Notes: generated from the sequence alone by a model not told the origin. A DNA stretch of 64,000 bases from Azadirachta indica (GCA_022749755.1 CM040443.1:4193191-4257190), one strand, 5' to 3'; shown: positions 47,485-61,739, numbered from the stretch's first letter. Translations and numbers: made by a program.

Positions 47485-49319
47485 CATTTAATTTTTATAC
47501 TTACAATTAATTTTAAATGCACAACAATTAGACTATCTGGTAAAGGCATCACATTTTGCTTAACAATTAATATTCAACACCGAATAGAGCATCCACTTGA
47601 CTACTGCTTGACATCGAACCCCAAAGTATATGAAATTGTCTCCTTAATATCCTTACACAATAATTAAAATTTTTAGTGTTAACAACTAATATTTATCACC
47701 AATTCATCCACTCGCTTATACTTTGACCGTTATTGATCCTATTTCATTATAGTGGTGAAATTATATCAAACTTTGGAAGTACATGAAATTATCCCTCTGA
47801 ATAACAAATCATAATACCACCAAAATATCTAGCAAAGACTCATCTAAAAGAAAATGTAAGAAGCCCATTGAACAATACAAATAAACACATAAAACACATA
47901 CATAAGAGAGAGAGGGAGGAGGAATTCTTGATTAATTTAGAGTGATGAAAAATAAATGAGCATTTGGATGGCATTAGACAAATAACTTCGCGGTTACATT
48001 GCAGTAGCCATCATGTTGGAAGTCTCATTTATACATATATATATATATATATATAACTTATTTTCCTAGAGACAAAGACTAACAGGATAACAAGAATACC
48101 TGGCTGAATGCATGTTGATGAACCTTTACTATCACTAGATAAAATAGATCACTTCAAATCATCAAAGTTGCAGATGCTGGGAGGCTACACATTGCACCTG
48201 AGTTTAGTGCGGACATTGCCAATTAGATCTATGCTAAGAATAATACAGACTTCACTTCGACGAAGACTTCATCTTTGTAACTACCAAGAGAACTGCACTC
48301 ACTGCAGAATACAAGCCCTGTCATCAATAAACAGAGTTATCAAAGAACATATCCACGACCATACAAAGTGTAGTTGAAAATTAAGCTGGATATGTATGCA
48401 CATCAAATATATTTCTCCATATTAGAGGAAATAAGCTAGAAAAGTAAAGGAAAAAGAAAAAGGCACAGAACGTTTGGCTAAAAACATGCCTTGATGAAGG
48501 TTCAAAGAGATTAAGTTGCTGTCTGCTGTCCACCTGCACCTGGATTTGGTTATGGTTGCTTATATGCTTGCATATTCATGTACAATAACACTTCTTTCAT
48601 GGGTAATACAAGCGAGTTACAATATTGGCAAGGCCTGACTGAACTCTAGCATATGGATTCTACCTGTTAAGTTGCTCAAATAACATGCACTTTGCCTAAT
48701 CTTGAGAAATATTTACAGCAGAAGCAGAAGTTCAGTAATATCAGTGGTACAAAGAGTTTCTAAATTGGCCAAAATTGACATAATACTAGTTGTAGTAAGA
48801 CCTAATTCGTGATATTTTGAGAGCTCTTTGATAGCTATGTTTTAAAACATTATCCCTATTTTTACAAGTGCCCTTGCCACCCCCTATAGAACTAGCACGA
48901 CTAAAAAGGCAGGATCACCTGCAACAACTAACACATTTCACTATATGGTATGATTATTTGCACTGCTGGTTACATGATTCTACCAACCAAGGTATCTATT
49001 AAATTAATGAACACACAACTGGAAATCAAAATGGAGTTATGTCAGCTAAGCAGCTTCAAAATATAAATGTTTAATTTCTGAGTGCTAATTCCCTACCCTG
49101 TACACTCAAAAATGATAACAATCCCACCATGTATTAAGCACAAAACATTCACCAATTAGTCCAGTAACCACAAGGTCCGCAATAGATGCATAAGGCAACT
49201 AATAAGCTTTGTCTCGTTAGACAAATGAGATATTCATAACCGAGAGCAGATCAGAACTTCCCACATACATGCATATATAACAGAAAGAAACTTATGCAGC
49301 ACCCAAGAAAATAACTCAC
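47485..49319. other. Spacer and probable 3' region of the response regulator gene
   Basis: Contains a (TA)n tract at about 48036-48055 and otherwise no recognisable gene. The part right of about 48450 has a more gene-like base composition and may hold 3' untranslated sequence or a last exon of the minus-strand response regulator. I could not find the conserved C-terminal DFDGYS-type tail exon of some type-B regulators. Confidence 0.35.
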
Positions 49320-52300
49320 CTAATCTGTGAAAACACTCATGAGATCATTTGGGGTATATTGTTGTAACATCGGGATACCCACTTTTGCATTATCAACAAA
49401 TTCCAAATTTGGCTCCTCCTTCACTCTGCTAGCATTGTTACTGAAATATATTTTTCCACAGTTCAAGTCATTCATTGGTGATTCAAATTCGTCTACTGCA
49501 AGCCGGCTTGGAATGCAAGTTCCTCTACCAATAAATCCAAGATTTCTTAATGGCCCTTGATCAAGCATTTCACCTGACTTAGCACCATATGAAGCTTGTA
49601 TATCAGCAAAATTAGGAACAAATCCTGGTACTTGTCCGCAGCTCTAAATGCCATGGTTGAGTTTTGAACATGCTGACTTGTGTTATTGTCAGCGGTTACT
49701 GAACAAGAGGATGCTGAAGGAGAAATGGAACCTGGGGCTGCGTAACCACTGAGAATACCTGTAGTTTTGATGTCACCATTGGAGATTTGCCCCATATTCA
49801 ACGAGGAATTATTTGACTGACTTGAGAGGAGATTATAATCAATGACAGCACTCCTAGTAAAACTGCAATTCTGATTTACAGAAGCAGGACTATTTCCTGC
49901 CTGAAAACTGGTTGATGAACGAGAGGGGACTACAAGGCAAGATGGCTGCACATTAATTGAACGGCTGGGCTCCGATAGTGTAGACTGCTGCTGTGGTTGC
50001 AGGTGCTGTTGTTTTTGCTGCTGTTGACGTTGCTGCTGATGCAGTATGTCCATCAGCATGTTATCATTCTGGGGACTCACACCTACCAGGTTGCTACCGG
50101 GTGCCACGCCACCAAGGCTGTTAGGTGCCCATACTCCAAATCCTGTAGATGCATGATCAACAAATATTATGGATTGAGGTAAATGTTTTGAAACATAGGA
50201 TTGGTATTTTACTAATGGCTGACTGAAAGCTATACCATTTTCAGCAGGAATACACTTGGGTCCTTGTAAGGATGATTGTAGAAGAGCTGGCTGCTCCATT
50301 GCTGTTACAAGGTTACCTGTGGGACGACCTAAAAGTTCAGCTTGCAGGGCTGCTAATGTTTGTGGAGGAATTTGGCCAGAGGCAGCCAAAGCTTGGATGT
50401 CAAATCTTCCAAGTGAACCAAGCTTCACATTTGTTTCAACAGGAGCACAGAAAGCATTAGAAATTCCACCTTGCACTCCACTTAATCTTTTTAAATATAG
50501 TCTGAATTTCTGCAAATTGACTTTACGGTGAGTCAAATCTATTCAACATTAACATAAAAGGTGGAAAACATACCTGAATGAGTAAAATATAACTCTCATC
50601 CATAATATTAGACACATCATTTACAACACTCAGATGACCAAAATTACAGATTGACAATTCTGTCCATCTCTCAATCATGGTTCACAAGTTACAACACATG
50701 CCAATGCATGGGCACACCAAAAGAAAAAATAAAACGAATAATGCAGAAATGTAAGCCTCATGATAGATTTTTACAAAACAGTCCATTGTCTTGTTATAGT
50801 CACAATAATCATGAATATTGAGCTGATGATAAAAGGGCAAATACAGTTAACTTCCCTTAAAATGCAGCCTAAAAGCAAATGGAGCATGCAGTTTAAAAAC
50901 TATCAATGAACTTCCTGGCAAGGGAAGATTTTGTCAAATTCTCAGGAACATTGTAGAATTATTTTTAACTCAATTGGTTACACCTAAATTTCTTGCTTCC
51001 TATTTTCTTATAAGCAACTATATCCATTCGGTATCAAATCAATCCCATAAAGATTGAATACATCTTGTTATGTCACTAATCTCTAAACTAACAAACTATT
51101 ATCTTCATACTATATATTTATCAATTGACCATGCTTTTGCACATATTGAGAAGAATATATTTTTTTTGTTATAGGCGTTGACTTTTAAAACCCCCAATGG
51201 GGTTGAGGACCATCAGAATCCATCCTAATAAGAAGACTATGAAAATCTATAATAATAATGGATAAAGCTAGGTGTAAGAAGAAATTTATTAACTTTTCCT
51301 AAGTTAGTGGGGTAGGATAAGGATCCATGTTCATGATAAAAAATGCATGTGGGTACATGAATGTTGCTGGTAAATCAAGGTGCACCCCAAAGTTGATGAA
51401 TCATGCATGCCACAAAAAAGATAACCATTTTTCAAGAGGCAACCATGGATGAAGGCATCTAACCACCAAAAAAACAAGTAGATAATTACAGTAAGGTATT
51501 GATGGTTATTTGTCTTGATAAAAGCATAAGCTAGGCTCCAAGACAGCAATTAGAAATTACATGAATCTTAGGAGGAGGCCAACAATATTCACCCTATGAA
51601 TCAAGATTCATGAAAAGAACAATGCCTATTTACTATTATCAAAATAATTTATTCTCATATAATCTTATTTTAGACAAAAGTTTATTTCCATCAGCATTAA
51701 TTGCCCTTCTTTACAACTTCCGTCCCCACTTTGCATTTAGAACAAAAAACCTTGATTCTTCAGTCACCAGTTTGATCCTAAGCTTATACACATGGGAGGT
51801 ATGCTCTCCTACCTTTCATTTACTTACCATATTGTCCAATTCTTGTTTATTCCTTCATGATGAAGATGATGATAGAGAAAAGGAATAAGTAGCACAATGT
51901 TAGAAATTTTAAAGGAATAAAAGAATTATACCTGCAGATGACTTGCAACATTTTCTCTCGTCAAACCAGGTACATTCATCAATTCAAGAATTCTCTTAGG
52001 TACAGCCTCTGACATTACAGCCATAATATTTTATTTAGAAATATTAAATTGAAGCAAACAAAAATTCACAAACTTATTTCAGAGATGGGTGAGATACATA
52101 TAATATCTCTTATTCCTATCAAATATATAATGAATTAATTAAAAGGAAGAAACTAGAAGATCATACTGTCTATCCCAAGCTGATTTACTGCACTGACAAA
52201 TTGCTGATGTAGCTCCACTGACCACACAACACGTGGTTTCTTTGTCGTGGAAGGATCCTCATTTTCCAGTTCACCATCATCTTCTTCTTTAGCACAGACT

Positions 52301-53510
52301 CTCTTTTTCTGAGCTTTTAAAACTCCTTCTGTTGCTTCATTAACAGAAGAAGCATATTCAACTTCGTCATTTACTTTTTTTTGACGATCGTTATCTTCAA
52401 AGCTGCCTGAATGTTCAAGTTCTTTGTTTTCATTCCACTTCTTCCGAACAACATGCTGCCATATATTCTTAAGCTCCTCTTCACGTATAGGCTTAATCAA
52501 GTAATCACAAGCTCCGTGTCTGATTCCCTTCATAACAGCAGATACTCTTCCATCAGCAGACATCACTGCATCATAAACTATCACGTTATTTTCAAGAAAC
52601 AAATCAAGCTTCCATGCGCATAAAATTTAAAACAGAACTTACTGATAACAGGAAGATCCATTTCGAGTCCAATACATTCAAGAAGTTTAAAGCCATCCAT
52701 ATCAGGCATGTGAACATCACTTAGCACTACATCAAAACAACCTTTCTTCTTCCTTAGTATGTTCAAAGCAACAGCTGCCTGAGAGCATGTCGTAACTGCA
52801 GCCAATCAAACAAAAATACACTTTATAAACAGCTTACAGTATCACATCTTTGCACAATCCAAACTAAGAAAACAGAAAAAAAAAAAAACTCTCAATATTG
52901 GCCAATTAAAAACAATCTGGTATTTAGTATTTCTATTAGAAATGTTGCCTATAATCGTAAACTAAACCAACAATTTTTGCCAAAAAAAAAAAAATCCCAC
53001 ATTACCTAACACTAAGCTCTACAAATTAAACTACAATTCATTCGATCTCACAAAATTTTTCCCCAGGGAACAGATTAATTCAAAAGATTCAAAAATAACA
53101 CAAATTACTTCATGATTAAGACCATGTTTGGACAAACAATGAAAATAAAACCGTCATATTTTACTTCGCACGTGATTCTACGCGTAATTTCATTTTCATC
53201 ACACGAAACAAGAACATACGTGATAATTTCTCTTTGACTATAATTAATTAACGATAATTCTTTTCCCAGACAAATAATCCCATATTAAACTACCAAAAAA
53301 AATAAAAACAAAAATAAAGACAAAAAAGAACTAACCACTGTAGAGACAGCGGCGAAGCATCGTCTCGAGAATTCTGAGACAAGTAGTGTCATCGTCAACC
53401 ACAAGTACTCTCAAACCAATAGGAAACTTATCAGGCACTGCCACGTCAGCTCCGGAGCTGGAGCCGTAGCTAGTAGCAGAGGACTGCACTATTCTCTGCA
53501 ACTGAGCCAT
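49320..53510 (-). CDS. Type-B cytokinin response regulator (ARR1/2-like), frameshifted in the last exon
   Basis: Five minus-strand exons: 53510-53336, 52795-52643, 52565-52167, 52008-51932 and 50509-49320. The receiver domain has acidic D39-D41, phospho-acceptor D85 ([13 protein letters not shown]) and K134 (DYLIKP). An acidic linker with a basic nuclear-signal-like stretch precedes the GARP/Myb-like DNA-binding domain, about residues 219-277 ([16 protein letters not shown] ... [16 protein letters not shown]). A Gln-rich region ([12 protein letters not shown]) follows. These nuclear factors activate cytokinin-response genes when phosphorylated. In exon 5 one base is missing near 49634, so the frame as given ends at 49547 after 588 aa. 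The conserved tail ([12 protein letters not shown] ... [18 protein letters not shown]) continues in the next frame to 49320. With one base restored all exons sum to a 664-aa frame. This is either a real truncating allele or a sequence error. Confidence 0.9.
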
Positions 53511-53623
53511 TTTTCAACGTCAACAGCTGCTGCTCTCACTCCAAACAAGTAAAATTCAGCATTTGCGGTGGTCAAACGTTCCAATTAAGCTGAAGTAAAG
53601 TTAGATCTACGAAGAGCGAAGAA

Positions 53624-53631
53624 AAACCCTA
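53624..53631. promoter_or_regulatory. Telo-box in the response regulator 5' leader
   Basis: AAACCCTA on the plus strand (TAGGGTTT on the gene strand) lies 114 bp upstream of the start codon. It is a common element near plant transcription starts. A run of pyrimidine/T blocks (CC plus T8, three times) follows at about 53758-53790. Confidence 0.4.
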
Positions 53632-53854
53632 GAATCCGGGACGAAAATGGAGAAATTAGAAGATAATTAAGGGAATTTGAAGGATCAAAGCCGGTAACAG
53701 AGTGAGAGAATCGCTCGCTCTGTTGCTAAATTTGAGGAAATTCAATGTGAGCTCTCTCCCCTTTTTTTTCCTTTTTTTTCCTTTTTTTTATAAATATTTT
53801 TTATATAGTGAAAATTAAGAGTGTTGAATTATTGATTGAGTTGCAGGGAAAGCC

Positions 53855-53862
53855 TTTATATA
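53855..53862 (-). promoter_or_regulatory. TATA box of the response regulator gene
   Basis: The minus strand reads CTATATAAAGGC here, a good TATA box about 345 bp upstream of the start codon. It implies a long 5' leader containing the T-rich and telo-box sequences. Confidence 0.55.
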
Positions 53863-53899
53863 GAAGACGAGAGCCCAGCCAAAAATTGCAATTAAGTTG

Positions 53900-56800
53900 T
53901 CCTTATTAGTAATATCGGCCTCTTTCCAAGGAGATAAAAGGATAATTAATTATTTTTCTGAGGGAATAACTTAATTAATTATTTAATTAATTTAATTAAT
54001 TATTGTTAAAAGAAAAAAAGAGAGAGAGGAGAGAGAAGAAGGGGAGATAATGATATAATCAGAGTTGATGGGAGGAATGAGAGAAGGTGGGACCCAGAAC
54101 GGAGGAAAGGGAAGCGAAGTGCAGTTACATTGCATGCGTTCTAGCGTCCGTACGATTGGGCGGCCCGGGGGTCTGCGCAGTGTCAGCGACGGTTCGGGTG
54201 ATTAAGAGCGTATTTACTTAACTTTGCTTCTTCACATGAGCATTTTTGTCATACATGATCTTTTTTTTTTTTTTTTTTTGATGTTTTATTAATTTCCTGT
54301 ATCTAGTTCCTTCTTAACTAAATTGTTGAATCGTACAATTTTTTTAAATTTTAATATTTTATTTATTATCTGAAATTTAAATTAATTTATAATTTAAATA
54401 TATTATTTAAAATAATTTTAAATAATATAACGTTTGAATATAAATATGTGAAACAAATAATTTTACTCATCGTATTGTTATAAATAAAATTTATAAAAGT
54501 ACGTATAAATTGTAACTAGATAAATTTATAAGAGTATTAAATAAAATATTAGAGTTAAGTTAAATATTTTTTTTTTTTTTATTTAAATATAATTATTAAG
54601 TTTTTAGTATTAAATTAAAAAATTAATTACCTTTAAAACATATGAATTGAGTAAAATTTAATTATATTCATATTTTTATTTAAAAATAAATAAATAAATA
54701 CTAATTATTTATAAATTAAGGAATTAACAACTATTATAATACTATTCAAATGTCTGCACTTAAATACGATAACTTTAACTCTAAAAATAATTAAAAAAAA
54801 TATGTGTAAGTATTATGGAAGTCCAAATTAAAAGTGATTAAATCATTAAATCGATCATTTCGTAAATATAATTAGTTGAAAAATATTATTCAAATGTAAT
54901 TATTTAATATAAATTTGGTAAAATGGAAATTAGTAAATATACTATCACTCATTCCATTGGTACCTTTATTAAATTAGAAGCTTATTTACTATATTATGTA
55001 TACAAATACTTTAATTTTCTCTTCAAAAAGCATTCAAAATTTTAAAATGTAATTTGTACTAAAATAATGCTATTCTAGCAAAATAATGTTGAATTATTTT
55101 GATACTATTCATCAATTATTGAATTATTATTTTAAATATTTAAATAATTAAGATTATATTTCGCATATGTAATTATTATGATATAATAAAATTATACACA
55201 ATATATTAATTTCGATAATTAAAAATATATTTATCTATTTGTTAAAACTTACATAAAAATTTAATAAAAAAAAATAAGGTGTTACATATTTTAAAAAAAA
55301 TTAATTATTTAAAATTTGTATTATAATCCAATTTTAAATAATTATATATTATTTTGATGTAAAAAATATTTTAGCTTTTAAAATTTAGTTTATTAAACTG
55401 ATTAATTTTAATAATTTAAAAAATAATCATAAATATGTTAGGTGAGAGCTTAAAAATCTTCTGCTCTTTATTGTTTTATTATTTATTTTTTGTCATTATT
55501 TATTTTTTGTCACGAGTTTTTTAAGCACAAGACTATTTTGAAATTAACAATTCCCAGAAGAAAGTACAAATGAAAGTGAAAATACAAGTGGAAAATTAAA
55601 AGCAAGAAACCAACTAAGGAAATGCCATTAAAAACATTTACAAGATCAAACTGAAACCCAGAAGAAGAAATTAATGTATACATTGAATGAGAAATATAAT
55701 TATATATATATATATATATTATTTATTGATGACTAAAAACTTTGGTCTAAGAGATATGATTGCCACATTGGAGGCAAGAAAAATTAATTCGTTACACACA
55801 CATCATTAATCTATTAATACACACATGCAATAATTAAAATGTCCACGTTTTGTTCACACACATTAAGTTATTAGGCATTGTAAATTAATGATGTAGAAAA
55901 TTTAAAGAACCCAGACAACAATTATGAAAATGTCATAAAAAATTTATGGGAATGTGCTTCTTAGTTTAATTTATTATATTTTATCGTTTAGTTATAACTA
56001 AAAAAGAATTTTAGGGCTTTTATGAGAGGTTAGGTATTGTTTATGAATATTTTTTTTATATTTTTAAAAATAAAAATGATAAACATATATACTTGCTATA
56101 GTATGTATTTTAAAAAAATATTTCATGATGTTGTTATTTTTATAAAAAAAAAAAAGTTAGAAAATAATAAATTAAAATCTTGTCTATTATTAAATATGAT
56201 TTCTCCCAATTTTATGCTATTTTATTTTTTGTTTTGAGTTGTTTTAAAGTTAAAAATTACTAATCGATTAACTCTTATAGATTATAAAATAGGTAAAAGT
56301 TTTTCTAGTTTTTAGGGTTTGGCCCATAAAACATTTCAATTTGGATGAAAAAAGGGTCAATACAGTATACTTCAATAATTAATGACAATGATATAGAATT
56401 AAGATACTTAATAGTAATTGTATGAATTAATTTCTACCTAAATATTACCTAATGGACTTAGGTGCTTAAGGGTATTTTTAAGATAAGTTGAACTAAACAA
56501 TCTAACCAACCAAATTTTGAAGACAAATATTTTTTCCTTATTATAAAATAAAGATTTTTTTTAAAGGATAAGTATTAAGGAATAAGTAGAACATTAGAGT
56601 TTCTAATTTACAATATAAACAATCAATTGGCCTTAGCGTAAATGGCCATTCAGTTTTTACCATTGGCAAGGATTTATTTCTTACCTGTGAGTACGTCCAT
56701 CCACCATAAATAAGTCCTATCACCGTCATAAGTGGGATTCATGATAATAGAGTATGGGTAGACTTTCCTTCGTACATAAGACACGAGAGCTGATTTCTTT

Positions 56801-59800
56801 CCTCGTTCAAAGCCAAACTTCTGCCCTTATACTTGTATATCTATTTTCATTTTTATTATTATAAGTAAATGAGATTTTCTTGAACCATAAATAAATTCGA
56901 TGTTTTTAGAATATGATAGTTATGGCTTGAAATAAAATTTCTGATCTTTTGCTTATTTGCTTAGATTTTGACACTTGCTTACATCATACCAAACAACATA
57001 TTCTCAAGGTATAAAAGCTTGGAATCCAGGCATTAGAAATGGTGAAGAAAATGACAGTATATAATAAATTGGGAAGCACATGAGTTAAGAGATGATAAGC
57101 AAATTGGAAACAAACATAATCAATTTTTTTCATTTTCATAGGACATGTAATAATAAATCAGTGTGAAGTAAGCAGCCGAGAAAGAGCAGAAAGCAAAAGT
57201 TTAAATGAGAAATTAATGGACATAATAATATTAGTACTTGTAAGAAAATTCAACACTATAAAATTATTGATGAAGAAGCAGACTTTGTTGTATTAACAAA
57301 CAGGTATACGTACAATAAGTTGTCTACATATTTATGGAACATAACAAACTTGCACATTCATTGTAAAACATTGCATTAAATTTTTCTGTTCTTTTGTTTT
57401 TCTTGTTACCAATTCTTGAGGAGGTTGAAAATATTTTTTTTTAAAAAAAAAATTTTAAAAATTATTATTGATATATAAATATACTAAATATATAATTTGT
57501 CATATTAATTTGTAATATTATATATCTCTATTAAACTTACAATTTTAGAAGAGTTAAAAGAGAAAACATTTATATTCTGTAACGCTTACATATTTTACTA
57601 TTTTTTTTCCGGTACTTTTTAAAAAAAAATTCACTAAAAAGTCTAAAGCTACCCATAAAGCAATCTAATTATTATTTTAGTAGTAAGCAATTAGGCATTA
57701 ATCTAAAATCACTCTTAATGATAATTAAATTTGATATGTACCTTTAAAAATAAATAGTTAGACATATTAATAAGTGTTATATTATATATTTTAACTTATG
57801 ATTTGTTTGAGGATGTTAAAGCAAAAAATGTTAAATTAATGCATAAACGTTTATACATTTTAACGTCTTTTTTCTAACAATTTTGAAAAAAATGTATCAA
57901 AATGCCTAAGGTTTAGTACTAATTTTTATTATTAGATACTTGTCTATAGTGCTAATTACTGCTACCAGAAAGACTCTAAATGTTTGAAACTTTTTGATAT
58001 CTTATAATATAATAGTCAAATATACCACTTAATATATAATTGGAACAATTATGCATTCAAAATCTTTAAAATTCATAAAAAAATAAAATAAAATAAAATA
58101 ATAGAAAAAGTCATTTAACATAGGATTCTCATATGTTAGTGACATGTGCCTACTGTGTTTTAAGATTACAATCTTTGATAGTTCCTAATCAATCTGACAA
58201 ATTAGCATTAATGAAAAAAAATTATGTAAAATAAAAAGACAACGTCAAATTAATTATGCACCAAGAAAAATGTGACTAATAAAGTCAATTACTCAACCAA
58301 TGAAGATGATTCACACCCTTATAATAGTTAAAGTTAATTTTGCTATATTTGCAACTTATACCTGTAATTGCGAGCTTGTGATTGCTTTATATTTCATTTC
58401 AAACAATTAAGACATTTACAAATTTTCTTTCATTTTCTGTCACTTTCCCTTCTACCAAATATGATTTAGACAATTTTTAACATTTGGGTCCCTGACTGTT
58501 TATATTTTTATAAAGAAGTGCCTAATCTGTTTGTTTATAATTAATAAGTCTCTAATTCTTGATGAAACAACTGAAATACCTTTTAGTATTAATTCTTTTA
58601 TTTCTCCCTAAAGTCTTCAATCAAGTTGTCTTTCTTGTCATCGTTTAATGATTTCTATGATGATTCAATTCTCATATTTTTTGTGAAGATATAATAGAGT
58701 TGTTGATAGATTTGCTAATTTGAGTCTTGATATACCTACTTTGACTTGGTTCTCTATTATGTTTAATTTTACTCTACTTATAAACTAAGGTCTTCATTTA
58801 AAAGGAAAAAAAAAATTATATAATGTCAAAAGTTTAATGTTATTATTATAATAATGATTTTGTCATTAAAATAAAAATATATATGTAGACAATATTCAAT
58901 TACAAGAATTTTTATAATTCATAATATTTTTATCCTATCTAATAGTCAATTATATATTTTTAATGTATTTATTGCATATAACTAATACCATGATATATTG
59001 ATGACATTTTTAAATATATTCAATGTAAATAAATAAATAATGAGGAAGATAAGTAGAGACAAAAAATTTATTTTCCATACAGAGATTATCCATACTTACT
59101 CTATTAAATTTATTAAAAATAAGGCAGAAAATGAGAATCAAAATAAAAATAAGATTGGAAACAAGAAAGGCTTCCCCATCTCCAACAATCATATTGCCAT
59201 CCCTAAATATTAAGGACCTATTTATTACAAAATGATAAATTATGTTCTTCTTTAAAAAAATAAAAAATTCGAAACTCAAAATACTATTATTCCATATATA
59301 AATACGTTATTATTTTTAAAACCGGAAATATTTGATATTAATTTAAAAAATTAAATCAATTAAAATAAATTAACAAAAATAAGGAAGTATTAATCACAGA
59401 TTTGGTGTACAATTATGTGGTAAACAGAAGAAAAAGTAGATTGAAATGTTGAGTGGTAATGGGTGAGACTGCAAAAACTTTTGGTGGGGTTGGGCAAAGA
59501 AATGATGTGCCCAATTCAGACTCTTTGTATTGTCTACTCATTTTATGGATGCTGGAAAACGATGTTTCCCCGTTGATCCTTTTTCTATTATTAACAATTT
59601 GGGAAATTTTTATCTCTTTTATAATTATTGTTCGAAATATGTCCATTTTCAAAAATGAAAAAATTAAGACAAGTAATCCATATAATTGAGACAACACAAA
59701 ATTAAAACGCGTATAAATTAAAGAGAACGATGAATTTCTTCTAAGTGGTCAGTTTCATGCCATCATAGCAATCGAATTCAAACTCTCCGTACATTTATAA

Positions 59801-59805
59801 TTAAA
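53900..59805. other. Long AT-rich intergenic region
   Basis: About 6 kb without a recognisable gene on either strand. The first 300 bp are more GC-rich (CGGCCCGGGGG near 54160) and may be distal promoter. After about 54.24 kb the DNA is very AT-rich with poly-T runs (about 54259-54280), a (TA)n tract (about 55690-55712) and short low-complexity open frames. It probably contains old, unrecognisable transposon sequence. Confidence 0.5.
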
Positions 59806-59980
59806 GTGTCAAAACACGAGTAATCACTTTTAGTTTAGTAGTTGAGTCAGTTTGATTTTTTCACGTGATTGTTAAGATAATTTTCTCATTAATAATATTA
59901 TTAAGGTAGAAATAAAAATATATATATACATATATATATATATCTAAACTCTTATGCCTCTAATTGTAAAATATTTAGAG
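59806..59980 (+). repeat. Direct repeat D, copy 1
   Basis: About 175 bp recurring at 60562-60733 in the same orientation. Shared blocks are ACGAGTAATCACTTT/ACGAGTAATTACTTT, TTAATAATATTATTAAGGTA and AAACTCTTATG followed by TAATTGTAAA. A (TA)n expansion (about 59918-59942) separates the halves of this copy. The sequence between the copies is non-coding, with several imperfect CAGTTTCAT(A/C)(T/C)CATCATAAT units. Confidence 0.6.
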
Positions 59981-60561
59981 CAATGCTAAGTTCTTTTAAA
60001 TGGTCAGTTTCATCTCATCATAATAGGTAGTCTGTTTCATATCATCATAATAAGTAGTTCGTTTCATGTCATTATAATACAGGATTTAATTGAAACTATC
60101 TTATTTTTATATCTCAACATAAAAAATGTCCACATGACAAAATATTATTTAAAATTATCTAATTTTATTTTTTTTAATAAAAATACCCCTTATGACCATT
60201 TTTATATTGAAATTAACTTTCTAAGTACTAGTTCACACCTTACTCGAAAGTAGATTTTGAGTAAGATTGTATTTTTACTTTATTCAAAAATAGGTTTCAA
60301 ATAAAATTGTTTTCAAATAAGGTAAAAATTTTACCATTCTCGAATATAAGTTTTAAGGAAGGTAGTATTTTTACCTTACTTGAAACATATTTTCGAGTTA
60401 GATAATGAGGCAAAATTGTGAGTTTTTGTTAAAAGTAGTCATTAAGGATATTTTTGTTCAAAAAGGGTGAAATTGAGTATTTTTAAATAATATTTTGTTA
60501 TGCTGTCATTCTTCATTTTTAAATATAAAAATGAGATTTTTATTAAATCCCTTATAAGATA

Positions 60562-60733
60562 GTGTCAGAATACGAGTAATTACTTTCAGTGGTCAAATCT
60601 ATTCGATTCTCCTATATGATCATTAAGACAAATTTCTCCTTAATAATATTATTAAGGTAGAAGTAAAAAATTTTGAACATAGTATTAGAGCTATACATAA
60701 ACTCTTATGTACATAATTGTAAATATTTAAAGG
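60562..60733 (+). repeat. Direct repeat D, copy 2
   Basis: Partner of 59806-59980. The two copies about 750 bp apart could be ends of a small LTR-type element or a simple local duplication. No TG...CA ends or primer-binding site were recognised. Confidence 0.55.
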
Positions 60734-61739
60734 GTAAAAATTGTGTCTATTATGAATGTAGTGCCACATATTTATATATGTAAACACTTGGAATATCACT
60801 GTATTGATTGTTTAAATATGTAATAAATAATTTTAAAATTTTTCAAAATTTATTATTCACGCTAAATGTAATTTCACACATCATATTATTTTATAAAAAA
60901 ATTTCAAAATATTTAGCATCACTTAAAAAAGTTAAATTATTATGAAAAATAAATAAATAGAAGTAATAAATATTGGAAGATAAAAAAATTAACAACTTCA
61001 AATTTAAATGATCATAGAAAAAAATAAAGTATGTTGAAAATTGAATAATATTAAAATTATTTGAATTTTATTAACTAATAATTATGATCTTATTTATGTA
61101 TCAATCAATAATATTTATAAGAGTGGATATCTATCATATTCATGCAATAATATCTATCAATATGCATATATGCATTTACAACATCTAATCTTATCTCTTT
61201 GCTAAATTCTTATCTCTCAACTTTCCCCATTATCCTTCAAATCATATTCTACTTTATTATTATGAGGCTATTAAAGAAGTTCTTACCTACATGTATGGTA
61301 CACCTTTTTTTTTTTTTTTTTTTGGTTACAAAATGATTTATTTTTAAAGAAAATTATGAAACCAATTAACTTGAAATTAGTTCAACACAACTTAATTTTT
61401 TTTTTTTGTATAAATTAGATAATTTTTGTGTAAGAGGATTACAGTAGAATTATTCCACACACCAAATATTTAGGATAAAAATTTTATAATATATAAGAGA
61501 GTGATAAATATCTAATTAATATTGTTCCTTTTTGTAACTATTCAGGAAATATATACATGTATAATGAAAAATTTAAAATTTAGAATAAATATTTGATAAT
61601 AATTTTTATTTATAAGATTATTAAATTTATTTTAATCAAATTAGTTTAATAAAAAACAATCAAACTCATCTGTATGCCTACCCTATGCTAATTTTTTTTA
61701 ATGAGTATTTGCTTATATATAGGTACGAAGAGCCAATTA
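60734..61739. other. AT-rich spacer
   Basis: No gene recognised. Contains a long T run at about 61300-61323. Confidence 0.45.

Noticed and set aside
50256..50531. 91-aa plus-strand open frame opposite the response regulator exon 5
   Set aside because: Antisense shadow of the Gln-rich coding exon.
52153..52805. Separate small genes for the receiver and GARP segments
   Set aside because: Splice phases join them into one type-B response regulator.
53758..53790. CC plus T8 repeats as a CRISPR-like or tandem array
   Set aside because: Simple pyrimidine-rich leader sequence of a plant gene. CRISPR arrays do not occur in plant nuclear DNA.
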